A DNA stretch of 64,000 nucleotides from Prorocentrum cordatum (GCA_963575745.1 CAUYUJ010021660.1:367136-431135), one strand, 5' to 3'; shown: positions 20,631 through 31,525, counted from the first letter of the stretch. Notes: a model not told the origin generated them from the sequence alone. Translations and numbers: made by a program.

Positions 20631-20924
20631 AAAGACGTAGAAGCCGGGCGCTGGAACGAGCGCCGACGACGATGGCTGCGACGGCGTGAGCGGCATGGAC
20701 ACTGACCCCTGTTCCCATCCTGAAGACAAGATTGCGTGGGGCTCCACGAGCATGACCTGCGCGGCGGCCGCCGGAAGGCGGCGCGCCCCTCGCGCGCCCC
20801 TGAGGCTTTGGAATTCGGTGGCTGTCAGCGCCGGGAGAAGGAGCCAGGGCTCCGACAGCGTCACAACCCCTTCTTTACAACTGTGACCGATGCGATGAAT
20901 CAGACCCTGTCTCTATACCCTCAA

Positions 20925-21600
20925 AGTGGGTTGCGGGCGCGTTCAGCACGGCTTGCGTCGCCAGGCCGGCGACTGAGGCCGAGGCGGCGAACGGCGAGGG
21001 GGCCGCCGCTGCCTTGGAGGCAGAGCGGGGCCGCCCACGCGACACCAACGCGCGGGATGGAATAAAGGTCATGGAGCTGAGTCAGGTTCGAAGGAAGACG
21101 GGGGGCGATACCGTCCACTCAGGAAGGGAAAAACACACAGACACAATGAATCGTCGACCCCTAGGAAAATATTGGAAATATGGGAAGTGGGGGGGGGGGA
21201 AGGCGAACATCAAGAAAATGTTGGGACAGATAGGGAACCCTGCTGTTTGTGTATATTTATTTGTGCGCCCCAGGGCCCCCTTTCACCCACTTCGGCCAGC
21301 TCTTCGCCATTCTCGTCGAGAAGAACGCCGAGCTCCCAGAGGGGCCCGTCATGTCGCAGTTGCTATTTCCACCCCGCGCAAATTGCTCTTCCTGATAGTC
21401 GACTGCAAGTGGGCTGGCCTAGCCGGGAACATACAATTAGGGCGGGACCTCATCTGAGCTCTTCGGATACCGCGCACAACGGCGTCGAGGTGGACCCGCC
21501 CGCGCCAGTGGGGCGATGCTTGCGACGCGAACATCCACTTTCCGATAGATGGATTGATTGGCCGGGCGAGGATCCGACTGCGTGAGATCCCCCGCCCCCA
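20925..21600 (+). pseudogene. copia reverse transcriptase with internal deletion
   Basis: SKWVAGAFSTACVARPATEA (about 20926-20985) followed by AAALEAERGRPRDT matches the NACVARPV...AL--EW start of the dinoflagellate copia RT. HFGQLFAILVEKNAELPEGP (about 21288-21347) is the next conserved block. It joins almost directly to LLFLIVDCKWAGLAGN (about 21382-21429), the counterpart of the L-VVYVDDFKLAG catalytic block, so roughly 100 codons of fingers and palm appear missing. VDPPAPVGRCL (about 21491) is the following DP-P-G-YLG block. YVDD reads IVDC here, so the catalytic Asp pair is also damaged. Frame changes occur between blocks. Confidence 0.6.
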
Positions 21601-21609
21601 AAGGCAAAG

Positions 21610-22647
21610 ATGCTTAATAACGCAGCCGCCGCTGACACTGGCTTCTATGGCCCCATTTTGGGCGTTGCCGCAGGAGCGACGCCAGTCTACGGCGACAGAT
21701 CATGCCCTGTGCTAACAGGTCAACAAGACTGGGCAATATATGACGCCAAACCGAGACGCTTCATCACGTCTGTGCCCTTTGGGCCTGACTGGCGATCTGA
21801 TGTTTGGCGCGCCATCATGGGCTATGACACGCGGGAGGAGCCCGAGGACCTGACGGACTCTCAAGAAGCCAGCGGGGAGAGGATCGATGCAGGTGTTCCG
21901 GGGAGTTTTACGGGCCCCAGGAGCATTGCGACGCTGTTGGTCTTTCGACCCAAGGGCAATGACGCAGGCGGTTCGGGGGGCACTGACAGATTTGCCGCCA
22001 CCTGCTGCCCGGAGGTGCAGCCCCTTGCAGGCGTGGGCCTTAGCTGCTTCTTCACGCCCGCTGGGCCATCCGAGGCGACTTCTGATTATGTTGGCGACGC
22101 CGAGGCCGAGGTGCCCAACGAGCCCTGCGTTCCGGGGCCGAACAGACAGGTGCAGGCGATGGAATATGGCACGGGAGACTTCCTCGCATCCTGCATCAAG
22201 CTCTACGCCGAGCTGACAGATACGGATCCTGAGACGCACCCGTTGTCCAGCATTCTTTGCGCCCCTGAGTTGACAAGCCTTCTAGAGGGCGGGCAGGGTG
22301 GCCCCCGAGGAGAAGGGGGCCCTCTAGCCGAGTGGGCCATAGCGGAATGTTTGTGGTTCGACGCGAATGTGGGTCCTGAAAGGAAGGTGCGTTTTGTTGG
22401 TGGACGCCCGATGGCGGATGGCGGATCTCAGAATCCGCGACCGCCGGCGCCGTCGGGAGTGTTTCAGCCGATAGCAGCAAAGGTCCTCATGCAGATCTTC
22501 TCTGGTGCGAGGATGGCCAGATGCGACTTGCTGTGGGCAGCGCGAACACAGGCCTCGTGCGCCACCAAGTGGACAGAACAGCAGGACATTGAGGTTTCCC
22601 GCCTCATGTGCTACAGCAAGGCGACCGCCTTGATGCAACTGCCGTAG
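21610..22647 (+). CDS. copia RT C-terminus to RNase H connection, open 345 codons
   Basis: The longest intact coding piece of the copia relic. VQAMEYGTGDFLASCIKLYA (about residues 180-200) matches the conserved V-AMEYDM-DF block. KVLMQIFSGARMARCDLLWA near residue 300 and TKWTEQQDIEVSRLMCYSKA near residue 325 match the LMK-LY-ARMARYDLLR and TKWT...LMCYI-ST blocks that precede the RNase H core. The ATG at 21610 is only the first Met in the frame; the real polyprotein would read through from upstream. The frame stops at a TAG just where RNase H should begin, probably at a deletion. It is not an independent gene. Confidence 0.6.
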   Translation: MLNNAAAADTGFYGPILGVAAGATPVYGDRSCPVLTGQQDWAIYDAKPRRFITSVPFGPDWRSDVWRAIMGYDTREEPEDLTDSQEASGERIDAGVPGSFTGPRSIATLLVFRPKGNDAGGSGGTDRFAATCCPEVQPLAGVGLSCFFTPAGPSEATSDYVGDAEAEVPNEPCVPGPNRQVQAMEYGTGDFLASCIKLYAELTDTDPETHPLSSILCAPELTSLLEGGQGGPRGEGGPLAEWAIAECLWFDANVGPERKVRFVGGRPMADGGSQNPRPPAPSGVFQPIAAKVLMQIFSGARMARCDLLWAARTQASCATKWTEQQDIEVSRLMCYSKATALMQLP

Positions 22648-22649
22648 CG

Positions 22650-23030
22650 GAGCAATGTGCGAGAGGCATGACCGACTTGGCCCACTGCCCGACGCAAGAT
22701 CAGGCAGCCGACGTCGGTGCCAAGAGGTTTGAGCAGCTTTCCTCTTGGGCTGAGGTGATCTACCTGATTCAGGTGTTGTCCAAACGCTCTGGGCGGCACG
22801 TGGCCACGAGAACTACGTGGAGTCTCTGCTCGGGGTCAAGGACGCCCTCCTTATCAAACCTGGGGGGATACTCACGCCGAGGCTCGGTCCGATATCAACT
22901 CTCGCAAGAGGCGGGAAGACTGCCGGCGAGAAAGCAACTATGAAGTCCATTCGCCCCAACAAGGGCACGGCTAACATGGGTGCGAAGCCCCGAGTGAGCT
23001 TGATCATTGACCGCGAACTGGGGCGCGCCG
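22650..23030 (+). pseudogene. RNase H tail of the copia relic
   Basis: DLAHCPTQDQAADVGAKRFE (about 22675) and then WAEVIYLIQVLS match the copia C-terminal HCPT--M-AD-FTK-F...W block. From 22917 GEKATMKSIRPNKGTANMG and KPRVSLIID resemble the EDN-ATIK-I-GK...H-RV-L block, which normally lies before it. The central RNase H DAD-AG block is missing, and the order of the two pieces is reversed, suggesting deletion plus rearrangement. No element end or LTR is visible after it. Confidence 0.45.
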
Positions 23031-23450
23031 CCACGGGGGCCCCTCGACTGCGTCGAGGGCCCCGATGCCAGCGGTTCCCAGGTAACGCCGGCTGCGGGAG
23101 ACCCGGGGGGGAGATCCGATCACCCCAAGAGGGTCTTATTGGAATTCTGCTGCGGCCCGAACCGCAGGCCGGGCAGACCAGGGAATATGGTAGACCAGAC
23201 ATGACCACGGATACGGTTTTAGCATGCGCCGTGAAGAAGGTCAGCGACCATCACGGCGCCCATCCCGCGCTGCGGGGCTCCATTCTGTGCACGGGTGTCT
23301 CGCCCTGGCAGCGCGCAAGTGAAGTAATGATCCACAGGGGTGGCGACGAAAAGGCTTTGCAGAGGCTGAGGGGTCACAGATCAACCTGCAGGAGACTGTT
23401 CTGGGCATTCGAAAGCTTACGGAAGAAGTATTATCACGAAATGGTACCGC

Positions 23451-23690
23451 ATGCATAGAGTGGCCGACCCCTGTCGATGTGGGTGCGTCCCGCAAGTGCG
23501 CGAGTTCTTGGTTAAGTTCAACATGTCCAGGGTAAATTTTCATGGCGACGCCCGCGGCATGAAGAAGCAATGGAGTCATGCGATTAACTCGGTCATTACA
23601 GTTGAGGGAACTGTTCGAACGTGCAATGGCACGCATCACAAGCGCGGTTTTTTCATTGCTTGGGGCACGGCGGGCGCCATGGCTCCAGGC
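23451..23690 (+). pseudogene. short coding-like remnant, possibly another retroelement
   Basis: VREFLVKFNMSRVNFHGDAR, GMKKQWSHAINSV and TCNGTHHKRG in one + frame. The order K-K-W...N-S...C-G-H-H resembles a small conserved patch I associate with dinoflagellate copia RT regions. Too short for a firm family call. Confidence 0.25.
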
Positions 23691-23749
23691 CCCCCCCCCG
23701 TATTGCATAAACGCTCTCCCCCCAGTGCGTTCTGGGAGTTCGGTCCGCA

Positions 23750-23850
23750 CTCGTCGTCGTCGGTCGGTCGTCGGCGTCGTCGTCGTCGCCGCCTCCGTCG
23801 TCGTCGGCTGCGTCGTCGTCGTCGTCGTCGGTCATCGTCGTCGCGCGCAC
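23750..23850 (+). repeat. GTC/GCC triplet array
   Basis: Imperfect (GTC)n with GGTC and CGCC interruptions. A related (GTCGCTC)n-like tract is at 25046-25100, just outside the second 18-bp array. Confidence 0.85.
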
Positions 23851-24002
23851 GGACACAACTGGAGCCTGTTTTGTTGTTCCAGGCCGATGACGGCAATCGT
23901 CTGGGAGGGGGTGGAGGGAACCGATGACGTGACATTTCGCGCCGGCGGCGTCCGGGAATGCTTCGGAGTGACCGAGGACGAATAGCAGCAGCATGTCGTT
24001 GG

Positions 24003-24258
24003 CGATCTGCACCGCGCTGCGCGTGCACACCAGCCTGCGTGCACCACAGCGCTTGCGCGCGCCGCGCCGCCTGTGTACACCGCGGCGGCCGCGCAATACA
24101 GCGCCAGTGTGTGCACGCCACAGCGCTTGCGTACACCACGTCAGCCGTGCGAAATACAGCACCAGTGTACACCGCAATGCCTGCGCGCACTACAGCGCCA
24201 GCGTGCACCGCGGCGCCCGCGTGCACCGCGGCAACCGCGCGCAACAAAGCGCCGCCGT
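24003..24258 (+). repeat. 18-bp minisatellite, left array (CACC orientation)
   Basis: About 14 diverged units with period 18, except one 20-bp unit. Typical unit is GTGCACCGCGGCGCCCGC. All three + frames stay fairly open because 18 is a multiple of three. One frame gives hexapeptides of the type VHRGAR/VHRNAC. The same unit in reverse orientation makes the array at 24719-25024. Confidence 0.88.
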
Positions 24259-24718
24259 TGCATATATAATGTTCTGAGGGGCCCCTATGGCAAAATGGGG
24301 CGCCCGTGGATTCAACAAGACAAATGCATTGTACATGTCGTCTAGGAGTTGGACGGATATTCCCACGAGTCCTCCGGGGCCCGCCCGCGTCATCCTAACT
24401 CCCCCCATCTGCGCCCAGGAGGCCTCGGCTAAATTGGCCGTCCGAGAACCAAGTGGACTGATTCAATGATTTGTTATGCGATGCGCGCTGAGATGCGCAC
24501 GTGCGCTGCAGCGCCGACCCGCACGACAGAGGGGAAGGGTGGGGGGGGGGGGGGCGAGGAAGACGAGGAGGAAGAGGGCGACGAGGAGGACGAGATGGCG
24601 GAGGCGTAGGTGGAGGAGGAAGAAGGCACACACGTCGCATTCCATTGTCAGCTCTTCGTTGGCGCGGCGCCTAGTTGTCCGCAGCCGATCCTCACCGACG
24701 TGGTGCCTCTACTTGTCC

Positions 24719-25024
24719 TGTGCACGCGGATGTTCTGGTGTACGCCAGCGCTGTATTGCGCGCGGATGTTGCGGTGTAGACGCGCGATGTGGAGTGCGCA
24801 GACGTTGCGGTGCACGCAAGCATTATGGTGTAGACAGGTGCTGTGTTGCACATGGCTGCTGCGGTGTAAACACTCGCTGCGGTCTTCACTGGCGTCGCGG
24901 TGAATGCAAGCACTGCGGTGTACACAGGCACTGCGTTGCAGTCGGTTGTTGCGGTGTGCGCAGGCGTTGTGGTGCACGCGGGCGCTGTGGCGCACGCGAG
25001 CACTGTGTGCGCAGGTCCTGCGGG
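24719..25024 (-). repeat. 18-bp minisatellite, right array (inverted)
   Basis: About 16 units of exactly 18 bp. On the + strand a typical unit is GTGCACGCGGGCGCTGTG. Read on the - strand it is the same unit as the left array and gives the same VHRNAC-type hexapeptides. Units differ from each other at many sites, so the array is old, yet period 18 is kept almost without indels. Confidence 0.88.
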
Positions 25025-25626
25025 GCAGATCGCCGCCAAAATGCTGCTCGCGTCGTCGTCGTCGCTCGTCGCTCGTCGCTCGTCGTTCATCGTCGCCGCG
25101 CGCGCGCGGCTGCGGTGCTGGAGCCACGCGGCAGGGGCGAGGGCGTCGCGCCATGCCCCCCCCGCCCTACCCACCCCAATGACGCCCGTCATCGCCGATG
25201 ATAGAGAGACTCGTTCCACCGCGTCGAGGCGCGCGGACGAGGTTGCAATATTGCTGAGGAGCATACGGATGAGTGCGCTAAACGAGTTCACGCGTTGATT
25301 GCGGCTACCGCTGCCGAGGCTGCCGCCGCTGTTGCCTTCCTCCTCGCGCCCCCCCGTTCGCGCATACCCGCCGTCGCGTCCGCTCGAAACCGCTCGGGCG
25401 TCAGCGCCAGCCGCCCTCGCGCGCCAGGTAGCCCCCGCGACTGCGCGGCTGCCCCGTCTGGCCCTCTCGCCGCGCGCTCCGCGGCCGCCCGCGCCTGGGC
25501 CGGCAACCTTCAGAACGCCCGCTGCGCGCGGGCCGGCGAGGCTCGCGAGAGACGGAAGAGGCGGCGCGTGTCAGTGCTGCGCGCCGAGCACCCCCAGCGT
25601 GGAAGTCAAGTCCTCCCGCCGGCAAG

Positions 25627-26280
25627 ATGGCCGCGCGCGTCTCGCACGGCCGCCTCCGCGGTATTTGGGGGGGCGCGTTCTTCAACGAACGCGACGCCCC
25701 GTGCATTTTCGGGCATCCCCCCATTGCCGCCGCCGCCGACGACCCCGCGGTGCCTCGGGAGGAAAAGTACGTTGCGCTTGTCACAGAAATGCGCGACCCG
25801 GCCGAGTTCGCCAGGAACATCTTCAGTCATCCGGAGCGTGAGAAGCGCTACAGAGCCGGATACCATATCAAGCACAAGTTTGGCAACGAGACGCATCGTG
25901 ACCCGGTCACTCCCAATTTCAAAGGGCAGATGCTGGAGGTCTGGGTGCCGACGCAGGGCGGCGACTAGAGGACCAACGAAGACGGCGACGCAACCATCGC
26001 GGAGAGGATGGGAGGTGACTGGAGTGAGCACGTTGCTCCGCGGTCCCAGGTGCCCAGCCTGCGTCGGGCCCTCGGCCTCGACATCGGGTGCGAGAAGCAG
26101 GGCGTTGCGGCGGCCGCCGAGACCATGGGCACCAAGCTGCGGAAGCCCAAGTACACTGATCTGGCGGAACTCAACGCGGGAATCGTTGGTCTGCTCGTCC
26201 GAGCTGTACATATGCGCGAATATGCAGCGCAGGGAGAGGAGCCATGCTCTCCGACCCGCTGTGGGGGGCTTTCTGGGTAG
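25627..26280 (+). pseudogene. hypothetical gene with one in-frame TAG
   Basis: A single + frame of 218 codons, broken only by TAG at 25966-25968. The part before the stop is balanced and protein-like (KYVALVTEMRDPAEFARNIF, HPEREKRYRAGYHIKHKFGN, PNFKGQMLEVWVPTQGGD). The part after it continues the style (RTNEDGDATIAERMGGDWSE, LRRALGLDIGCEKQGVAAAA, KLRKPKYTDLAELNAGIVGL). The ATG at 25627 is the first Met after GC-rich sequence. I recognise no family. The KGQMLEVWVPT...EDGD...WSE run might be a polyprotein N-terminus. A 401-codon frame on the opposite strand is judged a shadow. Confidence 0.4.
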
Positions 26281-26768
26281 AGGTGGCGACGGCGGGCAGC
26301 GCGCCATGGATCCTTGGCCTCCATTGCGAGGGCGGGATCGGTTGCACCTTTCCCGCCCTCCAGGACCGAGAGTGGCATCTACTTGAGGGCGCAGCGCGGG
26401 TGAGAGAGTTCTCGGCCATCGCGGACGCCCGTTGGAGAGCTGAAAGAGCGAATTTTTGCTTCCGGATGCCGAGGCGGCCAGCGCGCTATGCCTGCTGGCC
26501 GGCGGGCGCAAGGGGCCGCGGCCGCACTCTGGCTCGAGCTCGAAGCAGTTTTGATTTAGGGCGCCTTCAACTTCCTCTTGGAGCAGAGGCGCGCGGACTT
26601 CAAGATGCATGGCGAGGGGGCCCTGCGCCGGCGCGCAAGGACGAGGGCGCAGTCGATGGCGCCTGCGTTTCCTTCGCTGACCCCCCGTGGGGCCCACGCG
26701 TTGACGCACCGCTCGACTCCGAGCCTGGCGCCGCAAGGCTGAGCGACGATTCGATCTATATCGGCTGA
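26244..26768 (+). CDS. hypothetical 174-codon frame
   Basis: Overlaps the end of the 25627-26280 region in another frame. Starts LSDPLWGAFWVEVATAGSAP, with REWHLLEGAARVREFSAIAD in the middle and an Arg/Ala/Gly-rich end. It may continue the preceding protein after a frameshift. No motif recognised. Confidence 0.25.
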   Translation: MLSDPLWGAFWVEVATAGSAPWILGLHCEGGIGCTFPALQDREWHLLEGAARVREFSAIADARWRAERANFCFRMPRRPARYACWPAGARGRGRTLARARSSFDLGRLQLPLGAEARGLQDAWRGGPAPARKDEGAVDGACVSFADPPWGPRVDAPLDSEPGAARLSDDSIYIG

Positions 26769-26769
26769 A

Positions 26770-28570
26770 AAAGGGGGCCGGCACTTGATGGCCGGCCACA
26801 TGTTGCATCACATCTGTCGGGGGAGGCCGCCCGTTATGGCAAGACTTTCGACGTGGTTGCCACGCGTGTCCACGCTTGCCCGCCCATTGCGGAAGTCGAC
26901 GGGGCCATGAGCCCCCTGACGCGCAGACCAGAGTGGGGGCGTAACGCTTTCTTTTTTATATAAAAAAGCAGCGTGCTGAGTTAATTCCGAAGGCTTGCAG
27001 TACCACGGGTGCGCGGACAGTGCTGCGCATGCCAGCAAGCTGCGGGCGCCCGGAGTTTGGGGGGGGCTGGGAATGCCAGCGAAGCCGGAAAAAAGGAGTT
27101 CCCCGTCATCTCGTTTCCGCCGCAGCCTGGGATATCGATGAGGAGTGGCGCCCAGTACCGAAGGGCGGGTCGCCCGGCGGCCATGGTGCATGCGGTCTAC
27201 TTTGTGCGTTTGTTTGCATTGCGCTGCTTATAAAATAGTTGCTAAACCAGCCAAGTCGGCTTATAACCTGTCCAACTGTATTGATATAGTGGTCAACTAG
27301 TTCGTATGTCGTTTTAACTTGTCAGAAGATCAAATCAACGTATTATCAGATGCGCACACGCCCTGGTTGCTAACTGACATATAAATTTTGTAAATATTGC
27401 TATAAGTTTACTCGCTATAAGCTCGGCTGCAACAGGCGCGGGGTCGTCGCGGGACTTCTGGGGCGGCCTCGCAAGTTAGGTGACAGTTGCGCGAAGTTGC
27501 GGTCTGGATGTTGGCGCCCTCTTCCTCCTTTTCCTCTTCTTCCTCCTCCCCCCCCCCCTCTCCTCCGTCGTCGTAACTCGCGGGCGCGCGCGAGAGCGCG
27601 GAGGGGGGCGCGGGCGCGAGGGGGGGGGGGGAGGGGGGGGGGGGATGGGGGGGGGGGGCGAGGGGAGGTGGACAGAACGCGAAGCGGGCGCGGGCGAGGT
27701 GGAGGCGAGACAGGGCGAGGCGGGGAAGCGGAGCGGTCGCAGTGAGGATAGGCGAGGAGGTGGAGGGGGATGAGGAGGAGGGCGCAGGAGGGCGGGTTGG
27801 ACGGGAGGGAGTGTCAAGCAGGACTTGGAGGGCGGGCGCTAGGGGAAGCGGCGTGAGTGATGGAAGGCATGAGGTCGAGGTGTGAGCGTCCGAGGTGCGT
27901 CCCGCAGCTACAATCCCTTGTAATTTAGAGGGTATCAGAGGTAACCGATGCGGTATCCGATGAGGTATCTGGCGAGGTATCCGATGAGGTATCCGAAGGT
28001 ATCCGAGATTATGCTGAGTTGAGGAGGGCGCAGGAGGCGGGGATGGATGGGGGCGGGGGCGCGGAGGCGGAGGAGGGCGCGGGGCAGGGCGCGAGGGGGC
28101 GCTGCGAGGGGGGGGGGGGGGGGGAGGTGCGAGGAGGATAGAAAGATTATCCTAGGGCCCCCTCGTCCTCCTCCTACCCCCCCCCTCCCCCCCCCCCCCT
28201 TCCCCATCCTCCTCCTCCCCTTTCTCTTCCTCCTCCTCCTCCTCCTCCTCCTCGTCGCCATCGCCCCCTTTCCTCCCTGGCGGGTGGCTTCGTCGATCCC
28301 CTCAGAACTATCGAGGACGCCCGCGGCGCGTGGCCGCCGCCCCCCGCCCATTTGGAAGCGCCCATGTGGCCGAGAGCCCCCCGCTTGAGGCGGTGGGGCG
28401 CTGCGACATCTTACGAGAAGTTATGGCAAGTTATGACAAGTTATGAAAAACGTATCAAATGTTTATACCATCATATATCTCTTATCAGTTTTTGATACCG
28501 ATACTTGCTAGTAGCTGCGGGGTAAGTCGGCGATGACTATGTTATGTAAGTCTGGCATGACTTAATCATG
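26770..28570. other. no supported gene; AT-rich pockets and simple repeats
   Basis: 27225-27425 is an unusually AT-rich pocket in very GC-rich surroundings. 27540-27830 is C- then G-rich with long G runs (27620-27660). 27951-28008 is a tandem array of a 12-bp word GTATCCGATGAG, about five units. 28110-28270 is G-run, C-run and TCC repeat. 28405-28570 is a second AT-rich pocket starting with three AAGTTATG words at 12-bp or shorter spacing. Confidence 0.75.
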
Positions 28571-28571
28571 C

Positions 28572-30482
28572 ATGTTTAGACTAAGCTGTTTAGAACCCGC
28601 CTACGGCAAACATGCGCAAGGTACCGGAGGGGGCGCCAATGCCGTGGCCGGCGACGGGATCGGCCCGGGCCCCGCCTCAAGGCGGCGCCTAAAGAAGGGC
28701 GACAACCCCTTTGGGGCACAGCAGGAGGAAGCCGACGGGCGCGCGCAGGCAGAGGCGACGAGGGCCGCCCCCGCCGAGGGGCGCCCCCGCCGATGGCGCA
28801 GCGCCGGCATTTCCGCCGCCCGAGGGCGCCCCGGAGGCGACGGCCCAGCCCCCGCCGCCGGCGTCGTCGCCGAGGAGGGCGGAGAGGAGGCCGCCGCCTC
28901 CGCCGCCCCCGCCTGGCCGGGCGCCGAGGGCTACGCGCGGGCCGCCGCCTCCTCCGCCAGGGGATCTCCCGGGCGTGGCTGCCCCCGGGACCTCGGGCGC
29001 GCTGAGCTCGACAGAACAGGGGCCGCCCCATTGCGTTCCGCGACGGCGCGCCGGAGCGCGACGGGAGCGTTCTCAGAGCCGCCCATGCCGCCACCGCCCC
29101 CGATGCCGACGGGGCCGCCTCCAACTATGTCGGGGGGGCCGCGGGGGCGCGAGGCCTCGCCTCCGCCTCTGGCCGAGCAGCCCGCGCCGGCCGCGGCAAT
29201 TATTCCCCCGCTCCCGGCCGGGCCGCCGCCGCCAGCGGTGGCCCCGCCGCCCGGCTGGGCCGCCGACGACGGCCTCGCGCCCCCGCCGCCGCCAGCCGCC
29301 GCCGCCGACGGCGCCCCGATCCGCCGCCCTCGCGCGCGCCGCCGTCGAAGACCCGGGCCCCTCGCAGCGAACCCTGCCAAAGCGCCCGCCGCGCGAGCCG
29401 GCGGCCGGCGCTGGAGCGTCGGGGGCCGAGGGGCCCAGGGGAGCAGATGCAGGCTGCGCGCCATCAAGCGCGGGAGAGACCTAACCCTCGCAGTGCTACG
29501 CCGGCAGGGCCGAGGCGTCGCCTGCGCCGTCCGCGACTGGCGACAGGAGGCCCAGTGTCCGCTCGTAGATTGGCGCGAACGGCGCCCGAGAAGCAGCGCG
29601 GTTGAGGTCAGAAAGGCGCGAGGGGGCAGGAACGGCAGAGCCATTTTCAAGGCGCGCGTTAACGATGAGCCATCCGATACCCCCGTTACACTTGCTCGAG
29701 GACTGACGATCAGGATGGCCGAATTGGTCAACGAATCGGTCGTTCCATACGTCCGTTCTCAGTCATTCGGCGAGGCGCGCGCTGCTTGCGCGCGACTCAT
29801 CGAGGCGAGCAGCAGTCAGTCGCGCCAGGATCGTCGGCCAGAACATCATGGCGCCCGCGAGGAACAACGCGCCTATCGACGCCTGGCATTGCGCGGCCAG
29901 GGAGCTCAAGAGGGCGGGCAAGGTGCGCAATGCACACCTTGACTGACATGCATGTCGCCATGCTGTCGGCGGACTCCCAGGCAATCTTCTCGGAAGAAGC
30001 TGGCTTTCAACAGCCACGGGGAGCTAGGGCCCTCCTGCGCATGTGCCTCCACAGCCTTGCCGCTCGATGCCGCGCGCGCTGCCGAGGCGCCACCGCCTTG
30101 CCCGACATCCCGCAGATGGCTGGGCGAGGGAGTAACTACTGGATACGAGAACCAGAGCATTTTCCACAACAAAACCAGGCACGGATGCCGCGTCGCCACG
30201 TGGAACGGCAACGGCCACGGCAGCGACGAGAACGACCGGCGCCTGCGAGGGGCGGCGCCGGGGGCTGACGTCCAGCAGCACTTCGACCACGAGTCGAAGG
30301 TGCTTGAGCAGGCGAGACAGCCGGTCGGCACGCAGGCCGGGCGCGCACAAAAGGACAATAATTACATGGCGGGTCTGGGTGATGCCCAGTCTTGGGGAGG
30401 CCCGGCAATTAGCGGGGAATGCGCAGCCTGGGGCGCTCTCCCCAGCCGGGCCGCAGGTGTTGCAAACAACCGCATGATGTAA
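28572..30482 (+). CDS. long Pro/Ala-rich frame with one in-frame TGA, uncertain
   Basis: The same + frame is open from 28572 to a TGA at 29940-29942 and again from 29952 to 30482, about 637 codons with one stop. Residues about 170-260 are a Pro-rich block (PPMPPPPPMPTGPPPTM and similar). Later parts read MAELVNESVVPYVRSQSFGE and ATWNGNGHGSDENDRRLRG. A neighbouring frame offers LTDMHVAMLSADSQAIFSEE near 29940, so a frameshift there is possible. The first 1.3 kb is so GC-rich that an open frame means little. If real, a Pro-rich Gag-like leader is the likeliest identity. Confidence 0.25.
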
Positions 30483-31525
30483 TGAGAGGAGCGCGGCGCC
30501 CCGCGCCGCATGCTGTAGATCCGCGGATCAGAGCTGCATAGAGAGGGCGAACGCCCAGATTGCGATCCGCGGCGCTTCAAGGTAGGCGCTGGCGAATCGT
30601 TCCTGAAGGAGATGGCCAGATTCATCGCCGCTGCCTGCAGGGGTCTGCATAGAGGTGAACGCCGCTACTCGATGACAGACAAGGGGGGGGGCTATGCTTG
30701 CTCTCGCGCTGATCAGGCAGCCGGCTTTCCCGCCGATGAGCCCGCCGCGATTGGGGCGCTTCCGCGGCCCCGCCTCCCGCGCGAAGGGGGGGGGCTCAGG
30801 TGCTAGCAATTCGGCTGCGCTGCTGCTGTTCAGCCGCCGAGATTCCCTCGCGCTGCCTGCGCCCCCGTGCGTCAGCGCGGATTCGCAGCGACTCGCGGGG
30901 CGGGCCCTGGGGGGGGGGCGCTGCGGCAAGGCCGCCGTTGGAGGACGCGCCGTCGCGCGCTCTGTCTCGTGATCCGCCCTTCGATTTCCCAGCAGTGGTT
31001 CCTGGCCCCGACGTTGAGCGCGCCGGGGCCAGGCCGGGCGCCAGGGCGGCGCGATGTCTCGAGGCGCCGCTGGAAAGGGTCGAGATAACGATGCTCGACG
31101 GACAAGGTTGAAGGGGCGCTAGGCTACCTCTTTAGATCTGGAGGGAATGACTTTTGTCTGCCCGAGCAGACCGTGCTTGCCCTTCCGTTCAACTTGCCGG
31201 CCGGCTGTGTGAGTTTGAAGAGGAATGCAGGTTGGAAGTTCTATTCGCGCGCCGTGAACATGAACGGGCTTGGTGCCGTTCTCAATGCTTGCGTGTTCGT
31301 CGCCTCCAAGGTGAGCGACGGGTGGCGGAGGACTGCAGGGGCCCAGAGACGCCCGCCGATGGGGCATGCGCCTTCGGAGACTCCTCCGCAGCACCGTGGC
31401 GGCGCGCCACCTACTCCAATTCTCCCCATGGAGGAATCAGGGGGAAGTGGGCGCGAGACGGCGAAGGTGCCTCGCTGGGAGATCAGGGAGACGGCTTGCG
31501 AGAATGAGGCCCAAAGATCGGGGCA

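Noticed and set aside
24003-25024. CRISPR-like array
   Set aside because: Units are directly adjacent, 18 bp long and diverged, with no repeat-spacer alternation, and the setting is eukaryotic.
23750-25100. GTC arrays flanking the 18-bp arrays as part of one perfect inverted repeat
   Set aside because: The right-hand triplet array has the same strand sense as the left one, so it does not belong to the inverted arrangement; only the 18-bp arrays are inverted.
25606-26811. 401-codon open frame on the - strand
   Set aside because: It is antisense to the more protein-like + frame at 25627-26280 and has no motif. In GC-rich coding-like DNA the antisense frame is often open.
29636-29656. AGCCATTTTCAAGG as a relict spliced leader
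   Set aside because: It would need a 4-nt internal deletion and lies inside an open frame without a start nearby. Likely chance.
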